A stretch of DNA of 9,877 bases, taken from positions 1-9,877 of the forward strand of contig PAFB01000085.1 in assembly GCA_002700865.1 (NCBI GenBank). The letters run 5' to 3'. Of the stretch, positions 1 to 5,774 are shown one piece after another; within the stretch, counting starts at the first letter, position 1, and every line of letters starts with the position of its first letter. This stretch comes from Rhodospirillaceae bacterium. Lineage in GTDB: Bacteria; Pseudomonadota; Alphaproteobacteria; UBA7985. Under the pieces are notes generated by a model that was not told the origin of the DNA, did no database searches, and saw only the letters and a list, made by a program, of their open reading frames with translations. The translations under genes and the position numbers were made by a program.

Positions 1-1096
1 CCTGACGGATCAGCTTTTGGAACAGATAGGCTTCTTCGTTGGAACACTTGGCAGAACCAAAGCCGGCGACCGTTTGACCGCCTTCGCTGTCGCGCAGTCG
101 CGCCAGACCACCAGCGGCGGCGTCAAGCGCTTCTTCCCACGTTGCTTCGCGAAAATGCGTTGACAGGTTCGCCGGGTCAACATTCAGGCCCTTGGCCGGT
201 GCATCCTTGCGGCGGATCAGCGGTGTGGTCAGGCGGTGATCGTGGGCAATGTAGTCAAAGCCGAAGCGACCTTTAACGCACAAGCGCTGCTCATTGGCCG
301 GACCATCGACACCGTCAACCCACGCGATCTTGTCATCTTTGATCTTGAACGAAAGCTGACAGCCAACCCCGCAGTAGGGGCACACAGACTGCACTTCGCG
401 GTCAAAGTCCTGGCTGTCGCCAACCTCGTCCGTACCAACCGCGCCCGAGGGCATCAGCGCTCCGGTCGGGCAGGCCTGCACGCATTCACCGCAGGCAACA
501 CAGGTGGATTGCCCCATGGGATCGTCAAAGTCGAAGGTGATCTTGGCATCGTGACCGCGGCCTGACAGGCCGATGACGTCGTTTACCTGAACTTCGCGAC
601 AGGCGCGCACACACAGGTTACACTGGATGCAGGCGTCAAGATTGACGCGCATTGCAACGTGAGAATCATCCAGCAGCGGCACGCGGCAGTCTTCGAGCGC
701 GGGAAAGCGGCTTTCAGTGACGCCCTGCATTTCCGCCATATCCCACAGGTGCGATGACTTATCGTGCGCCACGTCGCGCTCAGGCTGATCCGCGACCAGC
801 AGTTCCATCACCGTTTTGCGCGCTTTGTCCGCGCGCTCCGAGGCAGCGGAAACGACCATGCCGTCACGCGGCTCTCGGATACAGGACGCAACCAGCGTTC
901 GTTCGCCTTCGACTTCCACCATGCAAGCGCGGCAGTTGCCGTCGGACCGATACCCCGGTTCATCGGCGTAACACAGGTGCGGAATAGTGGTGCCTTCACG
1001 CTTGGCGACCTGCCAGATGGTTTCTCCGGGAAGCGCGTGGACTTCTTTGCCGTCGAGGGTGAATTTGATCGTTTCGACCGGGTTTCCGTCAGGCAT
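1..1096 (-). CDS. fdh1A: NAD-dependent formate dehydrogenase, alpha (catalytic) subunit, N-terminal part (truncated by window edge)
   Basis: Catalytic subunit of a cytoplasmic Mo/W-bis-MGD formate dehydrogenase that oxidises formate to CO2. I translated it by hand from ATG at 1094-1096; the frame stays open for 365 codons to the left edge. Visible in order: a plant-ferredoxin-like [2Fe-2S] domain (Cys42, 55, 58, 72); a linker; two [4Fe-4S] motifs (Cys156/159/162/166 and Cys199/202/205/209, the second within CVACGECVQACP); and the start of the molybdopterin oxidoreductase domain with its own [4Fe-4S] motif (CPYCGVGC at 239-246 plus Cys273 in LCVKG). The active-site Cys/Sec and cofactor-binding domains lie beyond the edge; family members are about 950-990 residues. 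The His-Cys [4Fe-4S] motif that NuoG and Rhodobacter-type FdsA carry after the first domain is absent around 96-135, as I recall for the Methylobacterium FDH1 type. It starts four bases after the beta subunit, with a perfect AGGAGG. Confidence 0.95.
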   Translation of the reverse strand, partial: MPDGNPVETIKFTLDGKEVHALPGETIWQVAKREGTTIPHLCYADEPGYRSDGNCRACMVEVEGERTLVASCIREPRDGMVVSAASERADKARKTVMELLVADQPERDVAHDKSSHLWDMAEMQGVTESRFPALEDCRVPLLDDSHVAMRVNLDACIQCNLCVRACREVQVNDVIGLSGRGHDAKITFDFDDPMGQSTCVACGECVQACPTGALMPSGAVGTDEVGDSQDFDREVQSVCPYCGVGCQLSFKIKDDKIAWVDGVDGPANEQRLCVKGRFGFDYIAHDHRLTTPLIRRKDAPAKGLNVDPANLSTHFREATWEEALDAAAGGLARLRDSEGGQTVAGFGSAKCSNEEAYLFQKLIRQ

Positions 1097-1100
1097 GGTC

Positions 1101-2792
1101 TCAAACCTCCTCGGGGAAGTGTTTCATGGTCAGGCGGATCGGGTTGGGCGCCGCTTGGCCCAGACCGCAGATCGACGCATCCACCATGGCTTGTGACAGG
1201 TCTTCGAGCAGGCTTTGGTCCCACTTGTCCTGTTCCATCAGTTTCACGGCCTTCTCACAGCCCACGCGGCATGGCGTACACTGGCCGCAGCTTTCGTCTT
1301 CAAAAAACCGCAGCATGTTGAGCGCCGCTTCTTTTGCGCTGTCGTGATCGGAGAGAATGACAATGGCCGCTGAGCCGATGAAACTGCCGTGAGGTTGCAG
1401 CGTATCGAAGTCCATGGGGACATCGTTAATGCTCGCCGGCAGCAGGCCAGCGGAGGGGCCGCCGGGTTGGTAGGCTTTGAACGCGTGCCCGTCCAGCATG
1501 CCGCCAGCGGCTTCGATCAAGTCGGTGATGGTTGACCCGGCCGGCAGCAGCTTTACGCCCGGTTGTTTCACCCGGCCTGAAATGGAATACGAGCGCAATC
1601 CCTTGCGTCCGTTTTTCTCAACGCCGTTCAGCACTTCCGGCCCTTCGCGCATGATCCGCGTGATCCAGTGCAGGGTTTCCACGTTGTGAACCAAAGTCGG
1701 GCGACCAAACACGCCGACTTGGGCTACAAAAGGCGGACGATGACGGGGAAGGCCTTTCTTGCCTTCGATGGACTCAATCATGGCGGATTCTTCCCCGCAG
1801 ATATAAGCCCCCGCGCCACGGCGCAGGTCGATGTATCCGGGCTGGACGATCCCCGCTTCTTCCAGCGCCTTGATTTCCGTTGCCAGAATTTCAAGCACGG
1901 CGGGATACTCGTCCCGCATGTAGATAAAGGCAGTTTCAGCCTCCACCGCCCAAGCGGCAATCAGCATGCCTTCGAGAAACAAGTGCGGCGTGCGTTCGAG
2001 GTAGTAGCGATCTTTGAACGTGCCCGGTTCGCCTTCATCACCGTTAACGGCGAGGTAGCGCGGGCCAGCCTCAGCCCGGACAAACGACCACTTGCGGCCA
2101 GAGGGGAAGCCAGCGCCGCCCAAGCCGCGCAGGCCGGATTCCAGCACGCGATCCTGCACGGCTTCAGGGTCCATCGAACCGCCGCGCAGCGCCGTCAGTT
2201 GCTCATATCCACCCGCCGCTTGATAGGCAGACAGCGTTTCATAGTCTGGCATCCGGTGGTGGGTATCATTGGCGGCCACGGCTGCTTTTACGCTTTCGGG
2301 CGTGGCGTGGTCGATGTGGTTGTGACCCAGCTCACAGGTCGGTGCGGTATCACAGCGCCCCATGCACGGGGCGCGGACCACGCGCACCTGATCAGCCGAA
2401 AGGTCGTTTTCCAGCGCTGCTTTCAGAGACTGCGCGCCCGCCAGTTCGCAGGCCAGACTGTCACACACGCGAATGGTCAGCGCCGGGGGCGGGGTTTCGC
2501 CGTCTTTCACAATGTCGAAATGAGCGTAAAACGACGCGACTTCGTAGACTTCCGCCTGCGACATTCTCGTTTCTTCGGCCAAGGCGCGCAGGTGTCGCGC
2601 TGAGAGGTGGCCGAATGCGTCCTGCAGCAGGTGAAGATGTTCGATCAGCAAATCAGCGCGTCGTGGACGATCACCCAACAGCTGACGAACATCCGCCCAA
2701 GCAGCTTCGTCGATCTGCCGGCCTTTTGGCGTCCGGCGCCCTTTGCCTTTTCCTGACTTCCATACGCCTTCGGGCTGGTCAAAAGGAGCCAT
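1101..2792 (-). CDS. fdh1B: NAD-dependent formate dehydrogenase, beta subunit (fused NuoE-NuoF diaphorase)
   Basis: Diaphorase subunit that receives electrons from the alpha subunit and reduces NAD+. The protein has 563 residues and fuses two complex-I-like modules. The N-terminal NuoE-like thioredoxin fold (about 30-175) carries the [2Fe-2S] ligands Cys110, Cys115, Cys143 and Cys147. The NuoF-like module (about 185-563) has the glycine-rich NADH/FMN-binding segment GLGGAGFPSGRKW (223-235), the FMN-binding GDEGEPGTFKDR (251-262), ICGEESAMIESIEG (331-344), and the [4Fe-4S] ligands Cys502, Cys505, Cys508 and Cys542. The length is close to the roughly 570 residues I recall for Methylobacterium Fdh1B; Rhodobacter- and Cupriavidus-type enzymes use separate FdsG and FdsB. 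ATG 2792 is supported by GAGGGA eight bases upstream. It is the first gene visible in the operon and precedes the alpha gene. The N-terminus (10-25) is Lys/Arg-rich, without a signal peptide. Confidence 0.95.
   Translation of the reverse strand: MAPFDQPEGVWKSGKGKGRRTPKGRQIDEAAWADVRQLLGDRPRRADLLIEHLHLLQDAFGHLSARHLRALAEETRMSQAEVYEVASFYAHFDIVKDGETPPPALTIRVCDSLACELAGAQSLKAALENDLSADQVRVVRAPCMGRCDTAPTCELGHNHIDHATPESVKAAVAANDTHHRMPDYETLSAYQAAGGYEQLTALRGGSMDPEAVQDRVLESGLRGLGGAGFPSGRKWSFVRAEAGPRYLAVNGDEGEPGTFKDRYYLERTPHLFLEGMLIAAWAVEAETAFIYMRDEYPAVLEILATEIKALEEAGIVQPGYIDLRRGAGAYICGEESAMIESIEGKKGLPRHRPPFVAQVGVFGRPTLVHNVETLHWITRIMREGPEVLNGVEKNGRKGLRSYSISGRVKQPGVKLLPAGSTITDLIEAAGGMLDGHAFKAYQPGGPSAGLLPASINDVPMDFDTLQPHGSFIGSAAIVILSDHDSAKEAALNMLRFFEDESCGQCTPCRVGCEKAVKLMEQDKWDQSLLEDLSQAMVDASICGLGQAAPNPIRLTMKHFPEEV
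1106..1111 (-). promoter_or_regulatory. Shine-Dalgarno sequence of the formate dehydrogenase alpha gene
   Basis: A perfect AGGAGG (read on the minus strand) lies nine bases before the ATG at 1096. It sits inside the last sense codons of the beta gene, whose TGA is at 1101-1103. Ribosomes finishing the beta subunit therefore release at the alpha start, which suggests translational coupling of the two subunits. It also fixes the alpha start codon. Confidence 0.85.
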
Positions 2793-2962
2793 GTTCCCAA
2801 TCCCTCATCTGACTTCGATTGCAACGTTCCGTCTGTCACACCCGCACCAGACCATCCTGAGCACCTGTACCAGATACGGTAAGGCCATCAGTGAGAGTGC
2901 AGCGACAGCTTCTAGCCGGTGCGCGTCCCCGACCTAGAGGCGGGAGAGCGGACTGAAGCCCG

Positions 2963-2990
2963 TTGCGGCAAAGGGCATTTGAGGCCGCAA
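2963..2990. repeat. Inverted repeat, 7-bp stem with 14-base loop
   Basis: TTGCGGC at 2963-2969 pairs perfectly with GCCGCAA at 2984-2990. It lies about 170-200 bases upstream of the formate dehydrogenase start. No T-run follows on either strand, so it is not a classical terminator. It could be an operator or a structured 5' leader. Confidence 0.5.
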
Positions 2991-2995
2991 ACTAC

Positions 2996-3012
2996 GCCTG
3001 AAGAGTTCAGGC
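2996..3012. repeat. Compact palindrome GCCTGAA-GAG-TTCAGGC
   Basis: A perfect 7-bp inverted repeat with a 3-base centre lies five bases from the preceding hairpin. Neither strand has a T-tract after it. The 17-bp dyad would suit a dimeric DNA-binding regulator of the formate dehydrogenase operon, or the pair may form tandem hairpins in the operon's mRNA leader. The function is inference. Confidence 0.5.
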
Positions 3013-3213
3013 AGCATCCAAAAAAGAGACAAAACATTTCACAATAAAGACGGTAGGATTTCCCCTAAGAATGCCCGCAGTTCTGTGCTTTTCTGCCAGC
3101 CTTCACTCTAAAGAGCGTTGATAAACGGCAACAGAAACTTAGAGAGAAGGGCCTCAAACCCGGGAGGTGAGCCCGGGGAGTTGAATGGTTATCGCCCTTG
3201 GCCTTACCTAGCC

Positions 3214-3240
3214 GAGCCTCAGATGTAAAAGAGCCTCAGA
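3214..3240. repeat. Direct repeat GAGCCTCAGA x2
   Basis: Two perfect copies of a 10-base sequence, at 3214-3223 and 3231-3240, are separated by seven bases (period 17). They end about 50 bases before the yjbR start codon, which is a promoter-proximal position. They may be binding half-sites or chance. Confidence 0.45.
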
Positions 3241-3292
3241 GCTTCTGCCAAAGTCCCCATGCCCTGTTGCTCAATCAAGCAAGGACCTTCCC

Positions 3293-3637
3293 ATGAACCG
3301 AGACACCCTGAACCGCTACTGCCAAACCTTTCCCGGCGCCGAGCTGTCCGATCCCTTTGGCGGTGGACACGATGCGTGGAAGGTTGCGGGCAAAATGTTT
3401 GCGATCATTGGGGCAAAAGCGGCAGGGATTAGCGTAAAGACTGACAGCATTGAAACAGCACAAATGCTGATTGATGCCGGGGTAGGGGTGAAGGCACCTT
3501 ATTTCCACCGGTCTTGGATTCACGTGCCTTTCGAGGCCGATCAGGACGAACTGGAGCACCGGATCAGTACGTCTTACCGCTTGATCCGCGGTGCTTTGCC
3601 CAAAAAAGTACAGGCAGCGCTCGATCCTTTTGACTAG
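3293..3637 (+). CDS. yjbR: MmcQ/YjbR family protein
   Basis: Small cytoplasmic protein of 114 residues, the usual size for the MmcQ/YjbR family. Members have a compact CyaY-like fold, and their annotation as DNA-binding rests on limited evidence. Family features seen are the N-terminal helix followed by PGAELSDPFGGGHDAWKVAG (14-33), a strand with KMFAIIGA, the core APYFHRSWIHVPFE (68-81), and a C-terminal helix with SYRLIRGALPKKVQ (93-106). ATG 3293 has AAGGA at 3281-3285 at good spacing. It ends in two tandem TAG codons. tenA follows about 70 bases later on the same strand, so the two may be cotranscribed, but nothing in the sequence ties their functions together. The physiological role is unknown. 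Confidence 0.85.
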   Translation: MNRDTLNRYCQTFPGAELSDPFGGGHDAWKVAGKMFAIIGAKAAGISVKTDSIETAQMLIDAGVGVKAPYFHRSWIHVPFEADQDELEHRISTSYRLIRGALPKKVQAALDPFD

Positions 3638-3709
3638 TAGGCGTTGCGAAACACGGGCTTGATCGCCGGGCCGCTGGCTTTAGGGTGCTCCGCAGCATGC
3701 AACAGGCCG

Positions 3710-4414
3710 ATGGGAGCCCCAGCTTTGACCAATCCACCCAACTACGGCTCCACATTTCACGCTTGGCGCGATGGCGCGGCGGGGGTTTGGCGGGACTATA
3801 CGCACCACGCTTTTGTCGAAGGCCTGCGCTCAGGTGCGCTGCCGCGTGCATCATTCCTGCACTATTTGGTGCAGGATTACGTGTTCCTCGTTCACTTTTC
3901 ACGGGCCTGGTCATTGGCTGTTGTCAAAGCGGAAACCTTGGATGAAATGAAAGTGTGTGCGGGGACAGTTGATGCTCTGGTGAACCACGAAATGGCCCTA
4001 CATGTCCGCACTTGCGCCGAGCACGGTATCAGCGAAGACGTCCTGTTCAACGCCGACGAAGAAGTCGCCAACCTCGCCTACACGCGGTTTGTGATGGATG
4101 CAGGGCTCCAGGGCGACTTTCTCGACATGATGGCCGCGCTCGCGCCTTGCGTCATGGGTTATGGTGAGATCGGCCAGCGCCTTGATCGCGAAGGCAGCGC
4201 GGGCAACGATTATCAGGACTGGATCGATACTTACGCGGGGCCGGACTATCAGGGGCTGTGCGGAGCCGTTGGCGCGATGATTGACGCGGCAGTCGAGCGC
4301 CGTGTCGGCCAAAACCCGCAAACCGCGCCGCGCTGGCCGCAGTTACAGGCGCGCTTCACCAAGGCGACCGCGCTTGAAGTCGGGTTTTGGGGAATGGGTC
4401 TTAATCCAACCTAA
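3710..4414 (+). CDS. tenA: TenA family thiaminase II / aminopyrimidine aminohydrolase
   Basis: Predicted cytoplasmic thiamine-salvage enzyme. TenA proteins hydrolyse 4-amino-5-aminomethyl-2-methylpyrimidine, a thiamine breakdown product, to HMP. The product is an all-helical 234-residue protein, close to the usual 220-230. Active-site signatures are Asp56 in HYLVQDYVFL, Tyr124 in NLAYTRF, the nucleophile Cys147 in LAPCVMGYGEIG and Glu223 in ALEVGFWGMG. The active-site Cys places it in the TenA_C class. Three starts are possible. TTG 3644 would add a hydrophobic, lipobox-like leader unsuited to a cytosolic enzyme. ATG 3710 has only a weak CAGG. TTG 3725 has GGGAG at ideal spacing and would give 229 residues. 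I chose ATG 3710, but TTG 3725 is a serious alternative. No TPP riboswitch or other thiamine gene is nearby. Confidence 0.9.
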   Translation: MGAPALTNPPNYGSTFHAWRDGAAGVWRDYTHHAFVEGLRSGALPRASFLHYLVQDYVFLVHFSRAWSLAVVKAETLDEMKVCAGTVDALVNHEMALHVRTCAEHGISEDVLFNADEEVANLAYTRFVMDAGLQGDFLDMMAALAPCVMGYGEIGQRLDREGSAGNDYQDWIDTYAGPDYQGLCGAVGAMIDAAVERRVGQNPQTAPRWPQLQARFTKATALEVGFWGMGLNPT

Positions 4415-4441
4415 GCGCTTCCGCGCCGTTGCCAGTAACGA

Positions 4442-4481
4442 AAACAGGCCAGATCGCGGTCAATGGCGAACTGGCCTGTTT
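4442..4481. terminator. Strong, probably bidirectional intrinsic terminator between tenA and sapC
   Basis: AAACAGGCCAG at 4442-4452 pairs perfectly with CTGGCCTGTTT at 4471-4481 (11 bp). After an A-A mismatch, a further TCGC/GCGA stem (4454-4457 with 4466-4469) closes an 8-base loop. On the plus strand it is followed by GTTTGTCTT. On the minus strand the stem runs into TTTTCGTT. It sits exactly between two convergent genes, so it can end tenA transcripts from the left and sapC transcripts from the right. Confidence 0.85.
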
Positions 4482-4491
4482 GTTTGTCTTC

Positions 4492-4514
4492 GAAGCAGGT
4501 CTGTTGACTGCTTC
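4492..4514. terminator. Second hairpin just after the sapC stop codon
   Basis: GAAGCAG at 4492-4498 pairs with CTGCTTC at 4508-4514 around a 9-base loop, beginning three bases past the sapC TAA. There is no strong T-run directly after it on the minus strand. It more likely protects the 3' end of the transcript or assists the neighbouring terminator than acts alone. Confidence 0.5.
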
Positions 4515-4516
4515 CC

Positions 4517-5299
4517 TTAGGTCTTCTTTTTCGACGTCTTTGCCGCTGGCTTGCTTTCCTGAGCTGGCGCTTGCGCTGCTGCTGCTGCAACTGACTTTTC
4601 AGCAATTGAGGTCAGATTATTCAGCGACTGCAAATGCACGAAGCAAAGCTCCAACTCATCGGTTGAGAACATGGTGCGGAGCGTGTCGGCATCGATGGCC
4701 TTGAGCTTGTCCCGGTTGATGGTCGAAAGCCCGCCCAGCGACGCACGCTCGCCTTGGGGCAGGTTGAACTGCGCGACACCTGAATCCAAAACACCCAAAT
4801 CAACCAGACGCTTACAGAACACTTTCGTCCGCTCGAACATCGTCTGGTAGTCGGTGACGAACTTCAGCATATTGCTGAGGTACTGCGTGCGCTCGCCCTC
4901 GGAGTCAAACAGCCTTTCCCCACGCCCCGCTTCATTGATGCCTTCAAATTCTTCATCAATGCACAGCGTAAAGGTCGAAGCGGCGTCGTCATGCGAGAAA
5001 ATGAAGGGGTAGCGGCGCAGGAAGGCAGGCACGTAAGCCCCTTTCCAGCTGCCTTCTCCGTCCACCATCACGTTACTGTCACGCACGCCGAGCACCAAGG
5101 ACGGGAACACTTCATCCCCCTGACCGGCGAACACAATCGTGCCGTCAACCGCTGCTGGAATGAACTCGGATGCGAGCAAGGGAACGGCATTTATGTTGCG
5201 GGCGAAACTGTACCCTTTACTGCCGGTTACGGACCAATTTCCGTGACGTTCAGCGGAAATCGGAACGGCACGCTCGTAAATCAATACTTGAGTAGACAT
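4517..5299 (-). CDS. sapC: SapC family protein
   Basis: A 260-residue protein matching the SapC family, named after a Campylobacter fetus S-layer-associated protein and common in alphaproteobacteria without a proven role. Characteristic segments are LIYERAVPISAERHG (6-20), YSFARNINAVPL (30-41), WKGAYVPAFLRRYPFIF (85-101), FTLCIDEEFEG (110-120) with GRGERLFDSEGERTQYL (125-141), FNLPQGERASLGG (178-190) and TDELELCFVHLQSL (213-226). No signal peptide or membrane segment is visible, so a cytoplasmic location is likely despite the S-layer name. Residues 232-260 form an Ala-rich stretch and then a Lys-rich tail (SKKKT) that looks disordered and is not part of the recognisable core. ATG 5299 has GAGAGA eight bases upstream. 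A GATAAT-like -10 lies at 5330-5335 on the minus strand, but the TTGACT at 5349-5354 is only 13 bases from it. Confidence 0.88.
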   Translation of the reverse strand: MSTQVLIYERAVPISAERHGNWSVTGSKGYSFARNINAVPLLASEFIPAAVDGTIVFAGQGDEVFPSLVLGVRDSNVMVDGEGSWKGAYVPAFLRRYPFIFSHDDAASTFTLCIDEEFEGINEAGRGERLFDSEGERTQYLSNMLKFVTDYQTMFERTKVFCKRLVDLGVLDSGVAQFNLPQGERASLGGLSTINRDKLKAIDADTLRTMFSTDELELCFVHLQSLNNLTSIAEKSVAAAAAQAPAQESKPAAKTSKKKT

Positions 5300-5773
5300 A
5301 GGGGAGATCTCTCATTGAAATTCGTTTGAATTATCTAACATCGACTCTAGTCAAAAAACAATAATGCGTTTGAAGCAAGCACGTTATGGGTCTTTCTTCC
5401 TGTGCTGGAACTGAGAAGGCTTAAGTGTTTGTGAATCGCGTCTCAAATATCAAGACTATCGTCAAAAGGGCCTGAATATTTTGGGGTTATGTAGTTATGC
5501 CAGAAATTGCATCTAGGGCCAGAAAATACCTTCCTTTATCCGAGTAATTATTGAGTGATAATAAAGTATCAATCGGCCATAACGCCGAAAAGTGATTCGC
5601 AAATAATGACATTATGCGGGTTTGCAACCGCAAAGTAAGGCATTTATTCAGCCGATTGGTGCCTGCAGCACAAATTTCAGGCGCAGCTGGAAAAAGCAGT
5701 TCTCATTCAGAAGAAAATTTAGCACCCTCTACCTAGTGAAGAATGACTTAATGAATGTGGATCGACCCGACTG
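5300..5773. other. Divergent, AT-richer intergenic region between sapC and the porin operon
   Basis: No gene of conventional size lies in these 474 bases. They should contain the leftward sapC promoter near 5330-5360 and the rightward promoter of the four-gene operon. The stretch 5570-5658 can fold into a closed structure with internal hairpins, and a 7-codon frame sits immediately before the porin start. A longer open frame (5610-5774) without a convincing start or SD was not accepted as a gene. Base composition is visibly more AT-rich than in the flanking genes, as expected for a regulatory region. Confidence 0.6.
5570..5658. repeat. Nested inverted repeats (possible structured leader or operator cluster)
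   Basis: CAATCGGC (5570-5577) pairs with GCCGATTG (5651-5658). Just inside, ATAACGCC (5579-5586) can pair with GGCATTTAT (5639-5647), with one mismatch and one bulge. Within the loop are the perfect dyad ATAATG-A-CATTAT (5603-5615) and the hairpin TGCGG/CCGCA (5615-5619 with 5628-5632). It ends 115 bases before the porin start codon. The individual repeats are short enough to occur by chance; only their nesting is suggestive. Confidence 0.35.
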
Positions 5774-5774
5774 A
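5751..5774 (+). CDS. Possible 7-codon leader peptide overlapping the porin start
   Basis: ATG at 5751 opens a frame reading MNVDRPD and ends at TGA 5772-5774. The last A of that stop is the first base of the porin ATG (TGATG overlap). A GAAGA lies eight bases before ATG 5751, whereas the porin ATG has only a TGGA at a rather long spacing. Ribosomes could load at 5751 and re-initiate at the porin start. This is a weak call based on the arrangement alone, since the frame is too short for coding statistics. Confidence 0.3.
   Translation: MNVDRPD

Larger units (their letters stand above)
2793..3292. other. Divergent intergenic region between the formate dehydrogenase operon and yjbR
   Basis: There is no gene in these 500 bases: no open frame of useful length and no tRNA-like or recognised riboswitch fold. 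It should hold the leftward formate dehydrogenase promoter and the rightward yjbR promoter, but I could not assign either by a convincing -35/-10 pair. Visible structure includes two adjacent hairpins at 2963-3012, the GC-rich repeated element CCCGGG/GCCCGGGG at 3159-3178, and a 10-base direct repeat at 3214-3240. A tiny frame at 3185 (MVIALGLT) follows a GGGGAG, but nothing else supports it as a leader peptide. The long leader suggests regulated formate dehydrogenase expression, which is inference. Confidence 0.6.

Noticed and set aside
764..1321. Plus-strand frame of 185 codons and the overlapping minus-strand frame at 808-1224
   Set aside because: Both overlap the formate dehydrogenase alpha/beta junction, where the iron-sulfur motifs of the real frame are unambiguous.
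1668..2603. Long plus-strand open frame (311 codons) opposite the formate dehydrogenase beta gene
   Set aside because: It is fully antisense to a gene with clear cofactor motifs, has no recognisable family features, and is the kind of shadow frame expected opposite GC-rich coding DNA.
2978..3158. TTTGAGGCC / GGCCTCAAA inverted repeat in the formate dehydrogenase upstream region
   Set aside because: The arms are about 160 bases apart, and a 9-bp match of this kind is expected roughly by chance in a 500-base region.
3644..3709. TTG 3644 start giving tenA a lipoprotein-like leader
   Set aside because: TenA is a cytosolic enzyme, there is no good SD for this TTG, and the extra residues match nothing in the family.
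3638..3709. TPP riboswitch before tenA
   Set aside because: The gap is only about 70 bases and shows none of the conserved THI-box sequences.
5330..5354. TTGACT / GATAAT as a sigma-70 promoter for sapC
   Set aside because: Both hexamers look good, but the spacer is only 13 bases, too short for a standard promoter. The -10 alone may still be used.
5428..5603. Imperfect inverted pair TTTGTGAATCGC and GTGATTCGCAAA
   Set aside because: The arms match at 10 of 12 positions, are about 150 bases apart, and have no other support.
5610..5774. Open frame of 54 codons before the porin gene, with a possible TTG start at 5622
   Set aside because: There is no SD before the TTG, no family resemblance, and it covers the AT-rich regulatory region. 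Only its last seven codons have start-site support.
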